Assembly (NCBI GenBank): GCA_963555705.1
Contig: OY743190.1
Span: 34,268,929 to 34,332,928, forward strand
From: Ligustrum vulgare
Taxonomy: Eukaryota > Streptophyta > Magnoliopsida > Lamiales > Oleaceae
DNA length: 64,000 nucleotides
Direction: 5' to 3'
Below, piece by piece: positions 1-11,782 of this stretch. Made by a program: the position numbers and the translations under genes. Below the pieces are notes generated by a model. The model ran no database searches. It was not told the origin of the DNA and saw nothing but the letters and a program-made list of their open reading frames with translations. Position 1 is the stretch's first letter. Every line of letters starts with the position of its first letter.

Positions 1-972
1 TTCTAATTTTAAAGATACAGCTCTTGTTTGTTTGTGATGAAAATCTGAATTTTAATTTAAATTAAAATCAACAATTAATTACAATCATATATTTTGGGGG
101 TCTCACGGCATTTTAACCACACATTTATCAACTTTATTAAAATCTACTAAAAATATAATTTTATTCTGCATCAAACAAGGACATAATGAAAATTAACATT
201 TTTTTAATTTACCCCCATTTTTTGCCCTAGTTGTGTAATTTGCCCCAAATTTTATTCAGAAATATAAACTGGATTTGGGCCATCAAGTTTGGATTGCCCA
301 AAATCACGAAAAGTGCATCAACCTATACATGGGTAAAAGCTTGGGTCGAACACAACCTAAGTAATTTTCATTTTTCTGGTCAAAGAAAGACAAAATTATC
401 CTAGAATATCATCATAGATTATTAATGAGTGCATGTAAATATTCTCCTATGGCTAATAATGAAACTCATTTAGGTGATTCAACAGTGACAAAATTTTAGC
501 CAAGTAAATAACAATATTTTAAAAAACATAAAACATGATGGAACGGTAAGGTCGAACATTATGCTTAAGCACGACTAGACACGAAAAAGCTCGACAATGA
601 ACGAGCAAAGCACGAAATGAGATGAAGAGTGAAGTGCGAGTTTCACGTTTCAGCGCGTCTAAATTAATGTCTAACTATGCTTTTTAGAACATTTGTAAAT
701 AATCATAATATGGAAAAACATGGATTTATAGACATGAAGATGGGGAATGTGGGATCCCCAATCCATGATTCAAAAGATAGTCGACATCTGTAATTCATGT
801 GCATGATTTAGGAAACCACGCCTGTCATGATTTTGTTGTCTTCCTATTTCTAAAGAAACTCCCAGATTTGTTATATTCTTCTCTTCCCCATATTCATAAG
901 CCTATGAATGTTCATGTACATGACTGAGTCGACCGTATAATAGACAATTTTATTTTTTTTATTTTTTTTCAC
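1..972. other. Intergenic sequence 3' of the coiled-coil gene
   Basis: AT-rich sequence with no reading frame I would defend and no terminal repeats. The part next to position 972 is the downstream flank of the minus-strand gene. A/T runs at about 951-970 read on the minus strand as several overlapping AATAAA-like signals just past the stop codon, a plausible polyadenylation region. I see no recognisable element in the rest. Confidence 0.6.
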
Positions 973-2666
973 TTATCGCCTCTGTTTAAGTACACTGCAT
1001 AACTGCATTTTCTGAGTTACTAGCCTGGCTTTGATGCCCTCCTCTGCTCTTGAACCTCGCCTTTGGATTCCTCGTCTCCATTCGATACGACCTTGCATAC
1101 CTCGAACGATGTGTGGATTCCTAGGATCAGGTCGGCACCAGTGACCGACCGAGCTATGGCCGCAAACTGCCCCTTCACCGGAAACTCTTTCTTGAGAAAT
1201 AGACGATACATTGGACGACGATGATCCATTTAAAACCTTTTCATTCCTAGGGGAAGGACCATTTTTCTTCGGTTTCTTTGACAAAACAGAGGATGTCTCA
1301 CTAAATTTGGATTCATGATGTTTACTATGATCTTCTCCTCGTTTGCCAATGGAAATGTACTTAAATCTACTCACTGATTGCTCGAAACTTGAATTCGGAT
1401 CTTCAGCTTGGATCACGCTCGATTGAGGCGAATGTGACAATTCGTTGGTTCCTTGGACGTCGATCTGATTCTTCTTGGTCATATCCGAATTTAAGGTTGT
1501 CGATCTCAAGAAAGTCTCGAGCTCTGCTATGATATGACTCATCTCAGAAAACTTCTCCTCCAAAATCAGCTTTGCATTGGCTAGCTTCATCTGGACACAT
1601 TCTTCGTGCCAAGCCTCGATCATTTGCAGCATTTTCCTCTCTTCTTCCACCTTCTCTAGGACTTGACCTTGTTCACTCTTCAATGCTCCAATTTTAGCCT
1701 TCTCCTTTTCGATTTCCTTAGCTAGCCCTGCACATACCTTCTGCAAAAAAACTCTCACTTTCTTCTCTTTCTCGTAATTTTTCGCGAATTTCTTGGTCGA
1801 TTTTTTGGAATCAGCAAGATTGCTAACAAGTTTGGAGTTGAGACTATCCATCTTTTGAAATCTTCTTTTCTCCCTTATTGTTTGTTCCTTTAAGTGCTCG
1901 ATTAGTACATTAGTCTTTTGATGCTTTCTTCTAATCCATGAAGCCCTTTCTTCGTCGAGCTTCTTCGCGAATTTTTCGAGTTTAATCCTAGAACTAGAAA
2001 AGCTTCTCTTAGCTTCGAGCTCTTTTATTCGATTTCGAGCTTCGACCAATTCGACTTGCAAAGCAGAAGCAACTGAGGAAGTTGCAATCTGTACTTTTAA
2101 GTAGCCAGAGTCCCACTTTGTTGTAGCTCCTTCCATTGCATATTTAGGAGTCTTCATTGAACAATTCAACTGTAATAATGAATTACAGAGAAACTTTATT
2201 AACATAAAATTTATGACAACCTCGGGCCCTGGAAACAAACGAAAGCAAAAAACCCAGAAACAATATAAAAAAGAAGATTCCTCATTCATCACTGTATTTT
2301 GACAAAATTAAAGAAAATTTGAAGGGAAAGAAAGCAAAACTAGTTCAAAAATACCTCATATCCTAACCGATGAAATAGCCCATATCCCCAGCGGGCGCCA
2401 CCTGCCGTCGAAGCAAACTGCCACAGTCCTGCGGCAATTTTCCTGGAGGAAACCGAAGCAGCCGCCGCCGGGATGAAATCTCTGTCATGGAATTTCCATT
2501 GCCGGAGAGGAGTGACAACGAGCGCACTTCCAACCCACCTCCTCCTTCGGCCAGCATCACTGTTTCCCTTCCACCGCCGGCGTAGACTCCGATAAAAGGT
2601 CTCCTTACCCCCAACTGGCCGTGATTTTGGAGAAGGAATCGACTCAGTTCCCTCTGAAATCTTCAT
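973..2666 (-). CDS. BRANCHLESS TRICHOME-related long coiled-coil protein, two exons
   Basis: Two exons on the minus strand, 2666-2355 and 2169-973, join in phase 0 to give a 502-residue protein. Exon 1 (residues 1-104) is basic and Pro/Ser-rich and holds VSSRKIAAGLWQ at about 72-83, the conserved N-terminal block of this plant family. Exon 2 opens with the family block around MKTPKYAMEGATTKWD, then a long charged coiled coil (about residues 141-328) with the conserved stretches NSKLVSNLADSK and LEEKFSEMS. It continues into a Ser-rich linker and ends in NPHIVRGMQGRIEW (about 455-468) close to the C-terminus. I recognise this layout from the Arabidopsis At1g50660/At3g20350/At5g41620 group, longer relatives of the trichome-branching regulator BLT. 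Function is inferred from family only: probably cytoplasmic scaffold or cytoskeleton-associated. The start is the first ATG of the exon 1 frame. Both N- and C-terminal family blocks are present, so the gene looks intact. Confidence 0.85.
2170..2354 (-). other. Phase-0 intron of the coiled-coil gene
   Basis: On the minus strand the donor is GAG|GTATTT (GT at 2354-2353) and the acceptor is TTACAG|TTG (AG at 2171-2170). The intron is 185 bp and AT-rich. Both flanking exons keep frame, and the first exon's frame stops soon after the donor if read through. This supports splicing. The long open frame continuing upstream of exon 2 to 2292 is intron read-through. Confidence 0.8.
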
Positions 2667-3752
2667 TCTCCGCCAAAAACCTGGGTTTCATATCAATATC
2701 TGTAAAATGAAAGAACCCAGGGATTTTGAATTTGAATGTGTAATACACATATGCGTTTCGTGCGATTTGTTTTGGAGATTCGGGAAATTTGTCGAGGAGA
2801 GACAATTTTCACCGAAGAGGAGTATATGGATGACAGTGTTGCTTGTGCGAGACAGGTGCTTTTGATATGTTGTCTCATGTTATATGTACACAGAATTTCA
2901 TGCACAATCTTACGTTCACTGCCGTCACAAATTTGCCAGTCTAGTCATTAAACTTATGGTATATGTTTACTTTGATCACTAATTTTTTCTTCTTATTAAT
3001 TTATCGTTAATACATCACTTTTACAGTATATAAGTACTTCGTCTTTCTTTTTTGGTTAAATTGATGAGTGTTAATATAGTTCACAAATTTGACGGCATGG
3101 ATAGATTGCAAAAATGGAATATAAATAGTATTATGCTATAGATTTCATGAGTTACTTCATTATTTTTTGGCATGATAAATCGAATATTGAAAACGAGAAA
3201 TTGGTTTTAACAACCAAAGTGAAACAATTTTGAGTAATGCTACTCTACCACATCATGTATCATCCTCCTCACATGGGGTGAAATCGCTTATTATGAGAGC
3301 CACCCCACGGGTATGACACCTAATGTGGCAAAAATTGTTTGATAGTAACATTATTCAACATTTTTTATATCTGGTGGGCACTATTTTTGACTCCAGATTT
3401 ACCTGTGTGTTCAGGTTAAAGTTATTTTTAACCCAAAATGAAAATTTCTTCCAACCAGAATTATTTTCAATAAATTATACATCAACTATATTTATTTATT
3501 TTTAACTACTTTATCAATTCATTATCGTGCTGCATGTGCTGGAATAGGGGACGACAAATCGCTTGGTAGAAATAAATTACATTCCAACTTATTTTCTTTA
3601 TTACCCAACAACTGGTAGTCACATCTGAAATGGAATAAAACTATCTTTAAAAAAAAAAGTACACGTCGGTCAACCAAGCTTTCTAGCACAAATAACATGT
3701 TTGAGACCCATTATTTTAAAATAATGTGGTCTGTAATAGTAATATTTATATA
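2667..3752. other. Upstream region of the coiled-coil gene and intergenic DNA
   Basis: This holds the 5' flank of the minus-strand gene; the promoter should lie in the first few hundred bases. I cannot place a convincing TATA box or transcription start. Short open frames at 2693-2951 overlap on both strands and lack homology I recognise. Beyond about 3000 the sequence is ordinary AT-rich intergenic DNA up to the target duplication of Copia element A. Confidence 0.5.
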
Positions 3753-4352
3753 TGTGAATATTTTGACTCAATCTACAGCAAACCAATTTAGAATTCAGTC
3801 CAGCCAAGATCCTGAATTATCAGCCCAAAATTATATTTGCTGAGTCCATAACCCGATTGGCCAAGTCGCATTTTGAGGAACATGCCTTTCTTGATCTGAA
3901 CTGAATTAGTTTTGGCCGTTGATCTATCCCAGCTGGAGCCATTTGGACCGTTGGATTATCTTATCTCTTAAGTCAGATGAAAAGGCAATAGAAGAGTCCA
4001 GATGCATTCATTCTGATTCATTCGTCTCTCTGTGTTCTGCACTTTCTCTCACTTCTCTCATACACCACTTTTGATCTCTGGCGATTTTTCTCTCTTTCAC
4101 TTTGATTTTCAGAAGAAACGTTGTAATATTCTTTTGAATTGTTAGAGAGTATTTCGTGTTCTTGTAAACACACTTTGATTCAGGTTTTTGAGAGAGTTAT
4201 TGTGAGAATTTTGTTACACAGTTGTGCGATCTGTGTTTTGAAACATTTTGTATTAAATTGTTGATTTTTGATACAGAAATTTCTTTATTTTTTTTTGTAA
4301 ATTAATAATACTTCATCGGTTTTGTTGGGTTTGTGTTCTTGAATCCTTTATA
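3753..4352 (+). repeat. Left (5') LTR of Copia A
   Basis: 600 bp, matched to 9239-9794 along its full length. Shared landmarks include TGTGAATA at the start, GAATTCAGTCCAGCCAAGAT and CTTGAATnCTTTA at the end. It contains about 40 bp near 4030-4070 (a CTCT-rich stretch) that the right copy lacks. Confidence 0.92.
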
Positions 4353-4353
4353 G

Positions 4354-4365
4354 TGGTATCAGAGC
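4354..4365 (+). other. Primer-binding site of Copia A (initiator Met-tRNA type)
   Basis: TGGTATCAGAGC lies one base after the left LTR, the usual plant Copia priming site for minus-strand DNA synthesis. A 20-base A run (4384-4403) follows. Confidence 0.9.
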
Positions 4366-5034
4366 GTTTGAGTTCCTGATACGAAAAAAAAAAAAAAAAA
4401 AAATTGGGTTTTCTTTTGGGTTTTTAGGGAATCTTTGTTTTTTCTTCCAAAAACTTCAAAACTTTTGATAAAATTCAAAATCAAACGAACTCAAGGTTGA
4501 ATCGCTGATACCTTTGAGCTTCTTGAAAGATCTGCATATTTTGGCTACGGATCTGTTGGTTACTTGGCACACTGGTACTCGATTTGGAAAGATTTGAAAT
4601 CAGATCTATTTTTGCTTGAACAGTTTCAAAAGAAACTGCTATATTGGCAAAAAAATCAGGTGATATCTTGAAACTCTTTTAGGGTTTCTTTAATTTTTTC
4701 TTTTGATCTTTCTGTTTCCTCCGTTGAAGCCCTCTTGGACCCTTTTACTCTCCTTTGTCCAGGATTCCTTTTGAGAATCCGAGAATCTGAGGGAGTTATT
4801 GGCCGACCCAAGTATGGTTGAGGAAAGAAAGGCATTTTTTACAGAGTCTCACACTTAGTTGATTTACTTTTGTATAATTTGAAATCTGCAATAGTGATTT
4901 GTGCCTTGTGTTGTGAATTTTATGTGCAATCTGAAATTTGTGATATTATGTTCTGCACTTGATTGCATAATTTGTCTGCGTTATTCTGCTCCCACCATTT
5001 ATTCTGCATTCTTTGTCTCCCATAATCTGTTAAA

Positions 5035-6187
5035 ATGGCCACTGCTAAAGTTGAGGTAGAAATTTAGAATGAGAAGGGGGATTTTAGTTTATGGCGTCAG
5101 AAAATTAAAGCTCTTTTACTCCAATTAAAATGTGCTAAGGCTATAGATGAGACATGGCCTGCAGAAATTACCGAAGAAAAAAGAACTGAATTAGATGAAC
5201 TTTCATGGAGTACCCTGTTCCTTCACCTTTCTGACACTGTGATTAGGAAGGTAGGGGAAACTAAAACAGCTGCTAACCTTTGGGATAAATTAGAAGAACT
5301 CTTCCTTACTGTGTCTCTTCCAAATAAATGTTTTTTTGTGGAAACAATTTTTCAGTTTTAAATTTGATCATTCCCTAGGTGTTGAAGAGAACATAGATAT
5401 GTTTAATAGAATAACTCGGGACCTTCTAAATGCTGGGGAGAAAACTACTGAGGACCAGAGAGTTGTGTGTTTGCTAAATGGTATGGGAGATAAGTACAAA
5501 GATATCAAGAATGCCTTAGAGTATGGAGGTCAGAAATTGACTGTTGAAATAATTCATACATCCCTTAAAAATAAAGAAGTAGAGTCTAAGTCAGAACATA
5601 AAGAGGCCTATAATGTTGAGTCCACATCACAAAGGGGTAGAAACTCATCTAGAGGTAATTACAGAGGTTGGAACCAAAATAAGAATAAGCCCAGACAGGC
5701 TAAAGACTATCAAAATAAGAAGTTCATATCAAACACACCTAGGGATAAGAAATATGATAATCATAATAGGTTTGATAATAGAAAATGTGATCAGAATAAG
5801 TTTGAAACTAAAAGGTATGATAATAATAAATTTGATAGGAAGCCTGCTGAAACTAGAAGGTGTTTTTATTGTGGAAAAATAAGTCATCTAGTTGATAAAT
5901 GTTTTAAGAAATTAAGGGATGATAGTAAGAATAATCAACAGGAACTTGTAGACATTCAGAATAATAGTGGAGTTATTTATGGTACTACCACTTCAAAAAT
6001 GAAAGATGAACTGATTTTATACTCAGGTTGTACTTTTCATATGTGCCCTTATAGGGATTTATTTGATAGTTTCTCTGTGCATGCTACTGGTTCTGTAAAA
6101 TTAGGGAATGATGTATCATGTGATATAAAAGGGATTGGAAAAGTGATTTTAAAACTTGCTGACAATAACATTTTGATCTTAAATTAA
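5035..6187 (+). pseudogene. Copia A gag and protease remnant
   Basis: The capsid region starts at ATG 5035, but TAG at 5065 stops it after ten codons. Its frame continues as typical Copia gag (NEKGDFSLWRQKIKALL) until a frame change in the T run near 5330. From 5336 the frame stays open to 6187. It includes an Asn/Lys/Arg-rich linker and a zinc knuckle CFYCGKISHLVDKC (CX2CX4HX4C) at about 5862-5903, which packages RNA in intact elements. A protease start follows at about 6000: the expected DSG active site reads YSG, so the catalytic Asp is gone. This is a non-functional remnant. Confidence 0.88.
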
Positions 6188-6190
6188 ACC

Positions 6191-9140
6191 AGATATGTCC
6201 CTGATTTAAGAAGAAACCTCATCTCATTAGGAATTTTAGATGATGAAGGTTATTATATTAGAGTCAGTAATGGATACACAAAAAATTTGGGGAACGATTT
6301 GTTGATTTTTAGTACAGTTAAGTCTAATGGAATTTACATTCTTTCTGTGTAGTCAGTCCCTCCTACTTCTCTAACTATTGAAACTGTTGATAATAATTTG
6401 TCGGTTTTGTGGCATAAAAGATTAGGCCATGTAGAAGAAAAATGACTTAAAATGTTAGAGAAAAATGAATTTTTTTTTTTGCAAAGACAGTTTTTAGAGA
6501 CTTAATTTCTATGAAGAATGTAATTTGGGAAAACAGAAAACTTCTTCTTTTGGAAAAGGGGTACATAAGTCCAAGGTTATCCTTGAGTATTTGCATGCAG
6601 ACCTATGGGGTCCTGCTCCTGTTAACACTGTTTCTGGTTTTAGATATTTTTTGTTGATTGTTGATGATCACTCCAGAAAGTCTTGGGTTCATTTACTGAA
6701 ATTCAAAGATCAAACTGTCTCTGTTTTCAAAAATTTTATTACCTTGGTTGAAAATTTGAAAAATAAAAAGGTTAAAATAATTAGAACTGACAATGGTTTA
6801 GAGTTATGCAATTTTGAATTTGATGATTTTTGCAAACACCAAAGTATACTTAGGTGTAGGACTGTTTCATACTGTTCACAGCAAAATGGGGTTGCTGAAA
6901 GGATGAACATGACTTTGTTAGAAGAACAAGGTGTATGTTAATCCAATCTAATTTGCCAAAAAAAATTGGGGGGAAGTAGTCAAAATTGCATCTTTTTTAA
7001 TAAATAAGTGTCATTCTAGTGCTGTGAACTACAACATTCCAGATCAGATCTGGAATGGTGCAGTCCCAGACTACTCAGCTTTAAAAAATTTTGGCTGTGC
7101 AGCTTATGCACATCAGGTTTAATCTAAATTTGATCACAGGTCTTTGAAATGTGTTTTTGTTGGATATGGGGAAGGGGTTAAAGGTTATAGACTTTGGGTT
7201 AAAGAACAAAGTGGTTTCAAAGTCATTTTAAGCAGGTCGGTTGTTTTTAAAGAAAAAGTTTTTCCTTACAAGTTTGAAAAGAATGAAAATCCACTTTGTG
7301 AAAAGAATTTCTTAATTACTAAAGTGAGCTTTGATGATTCTCATTTTCAGCCTGAGCAACCCCAACACTTGCATACTGATTTTCCTGCATCACCTGCACC
7401 CACTTCACCTACTTTTTCTGATCATGATGAACTTATTTTGAATTATTACCAACTGGCCAGGGACAGAACTAGGAGAGAAATTAGACCCCCAGCTAGATTT
7501 GATGATTTTGAATATTATTCTGCCTCTGCCTTGTCAACCTCTTTAGATCCTGAACCTTGCTCATTTGAAGAAGCAATTGGATCTAAAGATAGAAATTTAT
7601 GGCTTGCTGCCATGAAAGAGGAAATGAATTCCTTAATAAAAAATCAGACCTGGACCTTAGTACAAAAACCTCCTGACAAAAAACTGATTGACTGTAAGTG
7701 AATTTTTAAAATAAAGGAAGGGGATTCTGAAGGGGGTAAGCCAAGATATAAAGCTAGGTTAGTTACAAAAGGTTTTTCACAAAAAGAAGGCATAGATTAC
7801 ACATAAATTTTTTTCCCTGTTGTGAAATATACTTCTATTAGAGTCTTGTTTGCTTTAGCTGCTCGTAATGATTTAGAACTTGAGCAAATGGGTGTTAAAA
7901 CTGCTTTTTTGTATGACATGCTTGATGAAACCATTTACATGACTCAACCAAAAGGCTTTGAACATAAAAACAAACCTGATCTAGTGTGCCTGCTTCAGAA
8001 ATCTCTTTATGGCCTGAAGCAAGCACCTAGACAGTGATACAAAAGATTTGATAATTTCATTCAAAGTCTAAATTTTCAGAAAAGTTCATATGATTCCTGT
8101 TTTTACTTTAAGAATGATATTTCTGATCCTATGTATTTGCTTTTGTATGTGATGACATGCTAATTGCTGGTAAGAGTCTGCATGTCATTTCCTATCTTAA
8201 AGAGAATTTGAAAACTGAATTTGAAATGAAAGACCTAGGTCTAGTGAGGAAAATTCTTGGAATTGATGAGTTTAGAAATAAATCTCCAGGAAAATTTTTT
8301 CTGAATCAAAGGAGTTACATTGAAAAAGTTTTGAAATTTTTTTCCCTATTTGATTCTAAACCTGTTATACTGCCATTACCTTCTCACTTTAAATTGTCAA
8401 CTGATCAGTGCCCTAAAATTGCAGAAGAATGTCACTGAATGAAAAATGTTCCTTATTCTAATTCTGTAGGTTCTGTAATGTATCACATGATCTCAACCAG
8501 ACTAGACATTTTCTGTCAGTGTTTTAAGCAGGTTTATGAGTAACCCAGGAGAGTCTCACTGGGAAGCTCTTAAATCTTTACTGAAATATTTGAAAGGAAC
8601 CTTGAATTTGAGTCTCATGTTTTCTAAATCAAAAATTGCTTTTGAACTTAAATGTTTCGTAGACTCTGACTTTGCTGAAAATGTTGATAACGGAAGTCTA
8701 CTTCAGCCTATTTTTCACTTTAAATTCTTCCTGCATCAGTTGGAAAGTACAACTACAAAAATTAGTTGCCCTTTCATCAACTGAAGCAGAGTACATTGCA
8801 GCCACTGATGTAGTAAAAGAATGCATGTGGCTGAAGGGGTTACTTTCTGAAATAGGGTGTTTGAGTATACCAGAAGTTGAAATTTGCACTGATAACCAGA
8901 GTGCACTATATCTTACTAAAAATCCTGTATTTCATAATAGATATAAACATATAGATGTCAAATTTCATTTTATAAGAGACATTACTGAAAAGGGTTTTGT
9001 AAAACTGATTAAAATCCCTACTCAGTTAAATCCAGCAAATGCTGGAACAAAAGTAATCCCTATAACAAAATTTAAAGATGCTCGGAAGTTGCTTAATATC
9101 CTTGAATTTGATACTGCTTCATTGAACTTTTGCAGGGAAC
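6191..9140 (+). pseudogene. Copia A integrase, reverse transcriptase and RNase H remnant
   Basis: In order: integrase N-terminal LWHKRLGH (about 6408); the integrase core from ADLWGP (about 6597) through RTDNG (about 6784) to NGVAER (about 6886), with all three acidic residues visible; a linker; reverse transcriptase from KEEMNSL (about 7615) through SLYGLKQAPRQ (about 8005) to the catalytic YVDD region at 8146-8156; then RNase H with SSTEAEYIA (about 8776), CTDNQSAL (about 8886) and KHIDVKFHF (about 8946). It is split across all three frames by stops and indels. A one-base deletion falls inside the YVDD codons themselves. The order integrase before reverse transcriptase identifies Copia. Confidence 0.9.
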
Positions 9141-9225
9141 AAAACTTGGAAGAGCCAACTGAGGTGAAGACACTTGGAACCAGATACAGTAGCTGGAATG
9201 AAGATAGCTGCAGCCTGCACCAAAT

Positions 9226-9238
9226 TAAAGGGAAGATT
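9226..9238 (+). other. Polypurine tract of Copia A
   Basis: Purine-rich AAAGGGAAGA directly before the right LTR, in the position where plus-strand synthesis is primed. Confidence 0.75.
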
Positions 9239-9794
9239 TGTGAATACTTTGGCCCAATCTGTAGCAGCCCAATTCAGAATTCAGTCCAGCCAAGATCCGA
9301 AATTATCATCCCAAAATTGTATTTGCTGAGTCCATAACCTAGTTGGCCAAGTCGCATTTTGAGGAACACGCCTTTCTTGATTTGAACTGAATTAGTTGTG
9401 GCCGTTAATCTATCCCAGCTGGAGCTGTATGGACCGTTGGATTATCTTATCTCTTAAGTTAGATGAAAAGGCAATGGAAGAGTACGGATACATTCATTCA
9501 GATTCATTCGTCTCTCTCACTTTTGATCTCTGGTGATTTTTCTCTCTTTCACTTTGATTTTCAGAAGAAACGTTGTAATATTCTTTTGAATTGTTAGAGA
9601 GTGTTTCGTGTTCTTGTAAACACACTTTGATTCAGGTTTTTGAGAGAGTTATTGTGAGAATTTTGTTAGCGATCTGTGTTTTGAAACATTTTGTATTAAA
9701 CTGTTGATTTTGATACAGAAATTTCTTTATTGTTGTTTGTAAATCAATAATACTTCATCATTTTTGTTGGGTTTGTGTTCTTGAATACTTTACA
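9239..9794 (+). repeat. Right (3') LTR of Copia A
   Basis: 556 bp, starting TGTGAATAC and ending TTTACA, followed at once by the ATATA target duplication. It lacks about 40 bp present in the left LTR. Confidence 0.92.
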
Positions 9795-10739
9795 ATATAT
9801 ATTATAACAACAAAGTCTAGCCAATTTTTTCTACCAAAACACTACTTTTTTTTATATTGTTTTTTATTTTTTTTCCTTAAGATCCAATTGTTTATCTTCT
9901 GCCACTAAAAGACTTTGGCATGGGCATCATGTAATTAATGTACCAGCTGTATTTAATGACTTTAATATTTTATATGGATTTTAAACTAAAAGTAGTTAAA
10001 TTTGTTAAAATGTTTTCGTTTCATACATTCAATTAAATGTTGCTTCTTCTTTTTTTTTTTTTTTTTTTGAAATAATTGTATCAATTATTTTTTAATAAAT
10101 GGTTTTTATTTCATTTGAAATTCACTTAAAATAATAATGAACATGACGGACTTTTTTTTTTTAATAATTACATTAGTTTAGTTTTTTTTTTTTTTTTTTT
10201 TCCGTATTTTGATTTCTTAAAATTTTATGTTCTTGGTTGGTTTATAAGCACTTTTACATTAGTTTTTTTTTTTTTTTTACGTATTTTGATTTCTTAACAT
10301 TTTATGTTCTTAGTTGGTTTATAAGCACTGTTTACATTAGTTTAGTTTTTTTACGTATTTTATTTTATGGACCCATAATGTTTAGCTGTAAAAATGCTTT
10401 CAATTGTTTTTTTTTACGTAGTTTAATTTATTTAACTTTTGTACTCTTTAGTTTGTTTATAAACACATTTAGTAATATGTTAATTGAATAATCAATATTT
10501 TATTTTATTTCAGATTTTGAATTCAGGTAAAATAATGAATGTTTATTTTAATAAAGTTTCATAAGTAATAAAAAATGAATTTGAAATTTAAAATAAAATA
10601 AAATAATTTTGTTATGGACTCATAATGTTTAGTTCTAATATTTATATGGGTCGAATAAAAAAGTTTTGTTATGTGTATTCGTAGAGTTGTTGTATTCAAG
10701 TAGAAGTCAAGAAGTGATTGATTAGAGTTTTTAAACCTT

Positions 10740-11350
10740 AGTTGCTCGAAGGACAATTTTACTTAAAGCGTTACTTCTCAGTTGTTAGCAATAACTCAAA
10801 GTATAAGACATGTGTATATACTGAACTTCGTCACTTTGCTAATATGTTTGTAACACAAGAAATAGATGAGACTCAGTTGTGTTCTATATATAGATTTTAT
10901 AGGTTTTTACAAATTTCCCGATTTCATTTATATTGGTTTTATTTATTTATTCATTTTTATTATTATATTTTGTGTGTGTGTTTGAATGGATGTTATTGGA
11001 GAGGTTGTTTCAAAAGATGAGATTAAGAGTGATCTGATGGTGGCAAAACCATTGTTTTCAAACCCTGCCCGGCCCGGACGGGTCGACCCGGAAACCCGCG
11101 ATCAGGGCCAGAAACCGGGCCGGGTAAACCTAGAAACCCAGTCGGGTCAAACCCGGTCGACCCGGACCCGGGTTTGACCCTCGACCGGGTTTGACCCGGG
11201 TTTCGTATTTTTTTTAGTTTTTTTAATTTTTTGATTTATTTAATATTTATTTAATATTATTTAATGTCCAGGTCGATGGCCGGTCCGGTTCTGAAAATAT
11301 TGGGCAAAACACATGGACATCATAATTGAAGATTTGGAGTATTGCCATTT
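10740..11350 (+). pseudogene. RPA-like (OB-fold, DUF223-type) remnant carried by the Helitron
   Basis: Two adjacent frames look like pieces of a replication protein A large-subunit-like gene, which plant Helitrons often carry. About 10745-10890 encodes YLKRYFSVVSNNSKYKT. About 10987-11048 encodes MDVIGEVVSKDEIKSD and, after the nested hAT-like element, continues at about 11310-11340 as MDIIIEDLEY. Intact relatives have a DVIGxVV...LEDLEG pattern in an OB fold that binds single-stranded DNA. No complete frame remains, exon boundaries are unclear, and the expected continuation into the CTLW motif is missing. The same fragment survives at 40154-40260. The family call is from memory of the pattern. 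Confidence 0.55.
11050..11302. mobile_element. hAT-like MITE, 253 bp, rich in CCGG/GGTCGACC blocks
   Basis: Flanked by a perfect 8-bp duplication GGCAAAAC (11042-11049 and 11303-11310). Imperfect terminal inverted repeats CATTGTTTTCAAACC and CAATATTTTCAGAACC. The second Helitron copy at 40209-40216 has the uninterrupted site (GGCAAAAT), so the insertion boundaries are seen directly. The interior is GC-rich with repeated CCCGGGTTTGACCC-like blocks. An 8-bp duplication with CA...TG ends points to hAT. No transposase is encoded. Confidence 0.85.
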
Positions 11351-11782
11351 TTTAAAATTTTATAGTTTTGAATTACAATTGTTTAGAATAATGATTACTA
11401 TTTTTTTTTTTTTTTTTTTGAAAATAGAAAAAATCGTCTATCCATGAAGCTGTTGACTGAGTATGTAAAAAAGATGAAATAATATATTTGACAATAATAA
11501 CCTCTCGGAACCTGTTATCAATTTATTACAACTTTGTCGGGAAAAGAAATACAGAAGTTTGCTTACATTTTTGCGCTATAGTTTTGATTGATCTTAATAT
11601 TTTTAGATTATTATTTGTGTCAACTTTTACTTTTTAAAGAAATCATAGATTTCCGACACAGGTAAAAAATATATTTATATATTTTTTTTCTATTTCTCAC
11701 TTTTTTAATAGATTTATTTAGTTATTCAATAATTAATAATTATAATTTTTTGTCCCGTGCATTGCACGGGTGCGAATACTAG

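Larger units (their letters stand above)
3753..9794 (+). mobile_element. Ty1/Copia LTR retrotransposon A, full length, dead
   Basis: A 6042-bp element flanked by the 5-bp duplication ATATA (3748-3752 and 9795-9799). The left LTR is 3753-4352 and the right LTR 9239-9794. Both begin TGTGAATA. The right ends in CA; the left ends in TA, a decayed CA. A primer-binding site follows the left LTR and a purine tract precedes the right one. The interior runs gag, protease, integrase, reverse transcriptase, RNase H, which is the Copia order. Many stops and frame changes break the polyprotein. The LTRs differ by numerous substitutions and indels, so the insertion is old compared with element C. Confidence 0.92.
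9795..11782 (+). mobile_element. Helitron fragment, forward orientation, with 3' terminus
   Basis: The 3' end is a perfect hairpin CCCGTGCATTGCACGGG (11754-11770) followed by TGCGAATACTAG, ending at 11782. This is the Helitron signature of a GC-rich hairpin about 10 bases before CTRR. The same sequence recurs at 39932-40663, which shares both the left part (AACAACAAAG, TAGCCAATTTTT) and the 3' end; that copy lacks about 960 bp corresponding to 9960-10920. The 5' end is unclear: homology with the second copy runs up to the target duplication of Copia A, so A probably inserted in or at the edge of this Helitron. T-rich runs fill 10050-10430. Confidence 0.75.

Noticed and set aside
1020..1229. 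Short minus-strand open frame overlapping the coiled-coil gene
   Set aside because: It is an alternative frame of exon 2, whose real frame carries the conserved NPHIVRGMQGRIEW block.
10237..11177. Series of plus-strand frames in T-rich DNA considered as genes
   Set aside because: Phe/Leu-rich frames follow the T runs. Only the RPA-like fragment at 10740-11350 has recognisable content, and it is broken.
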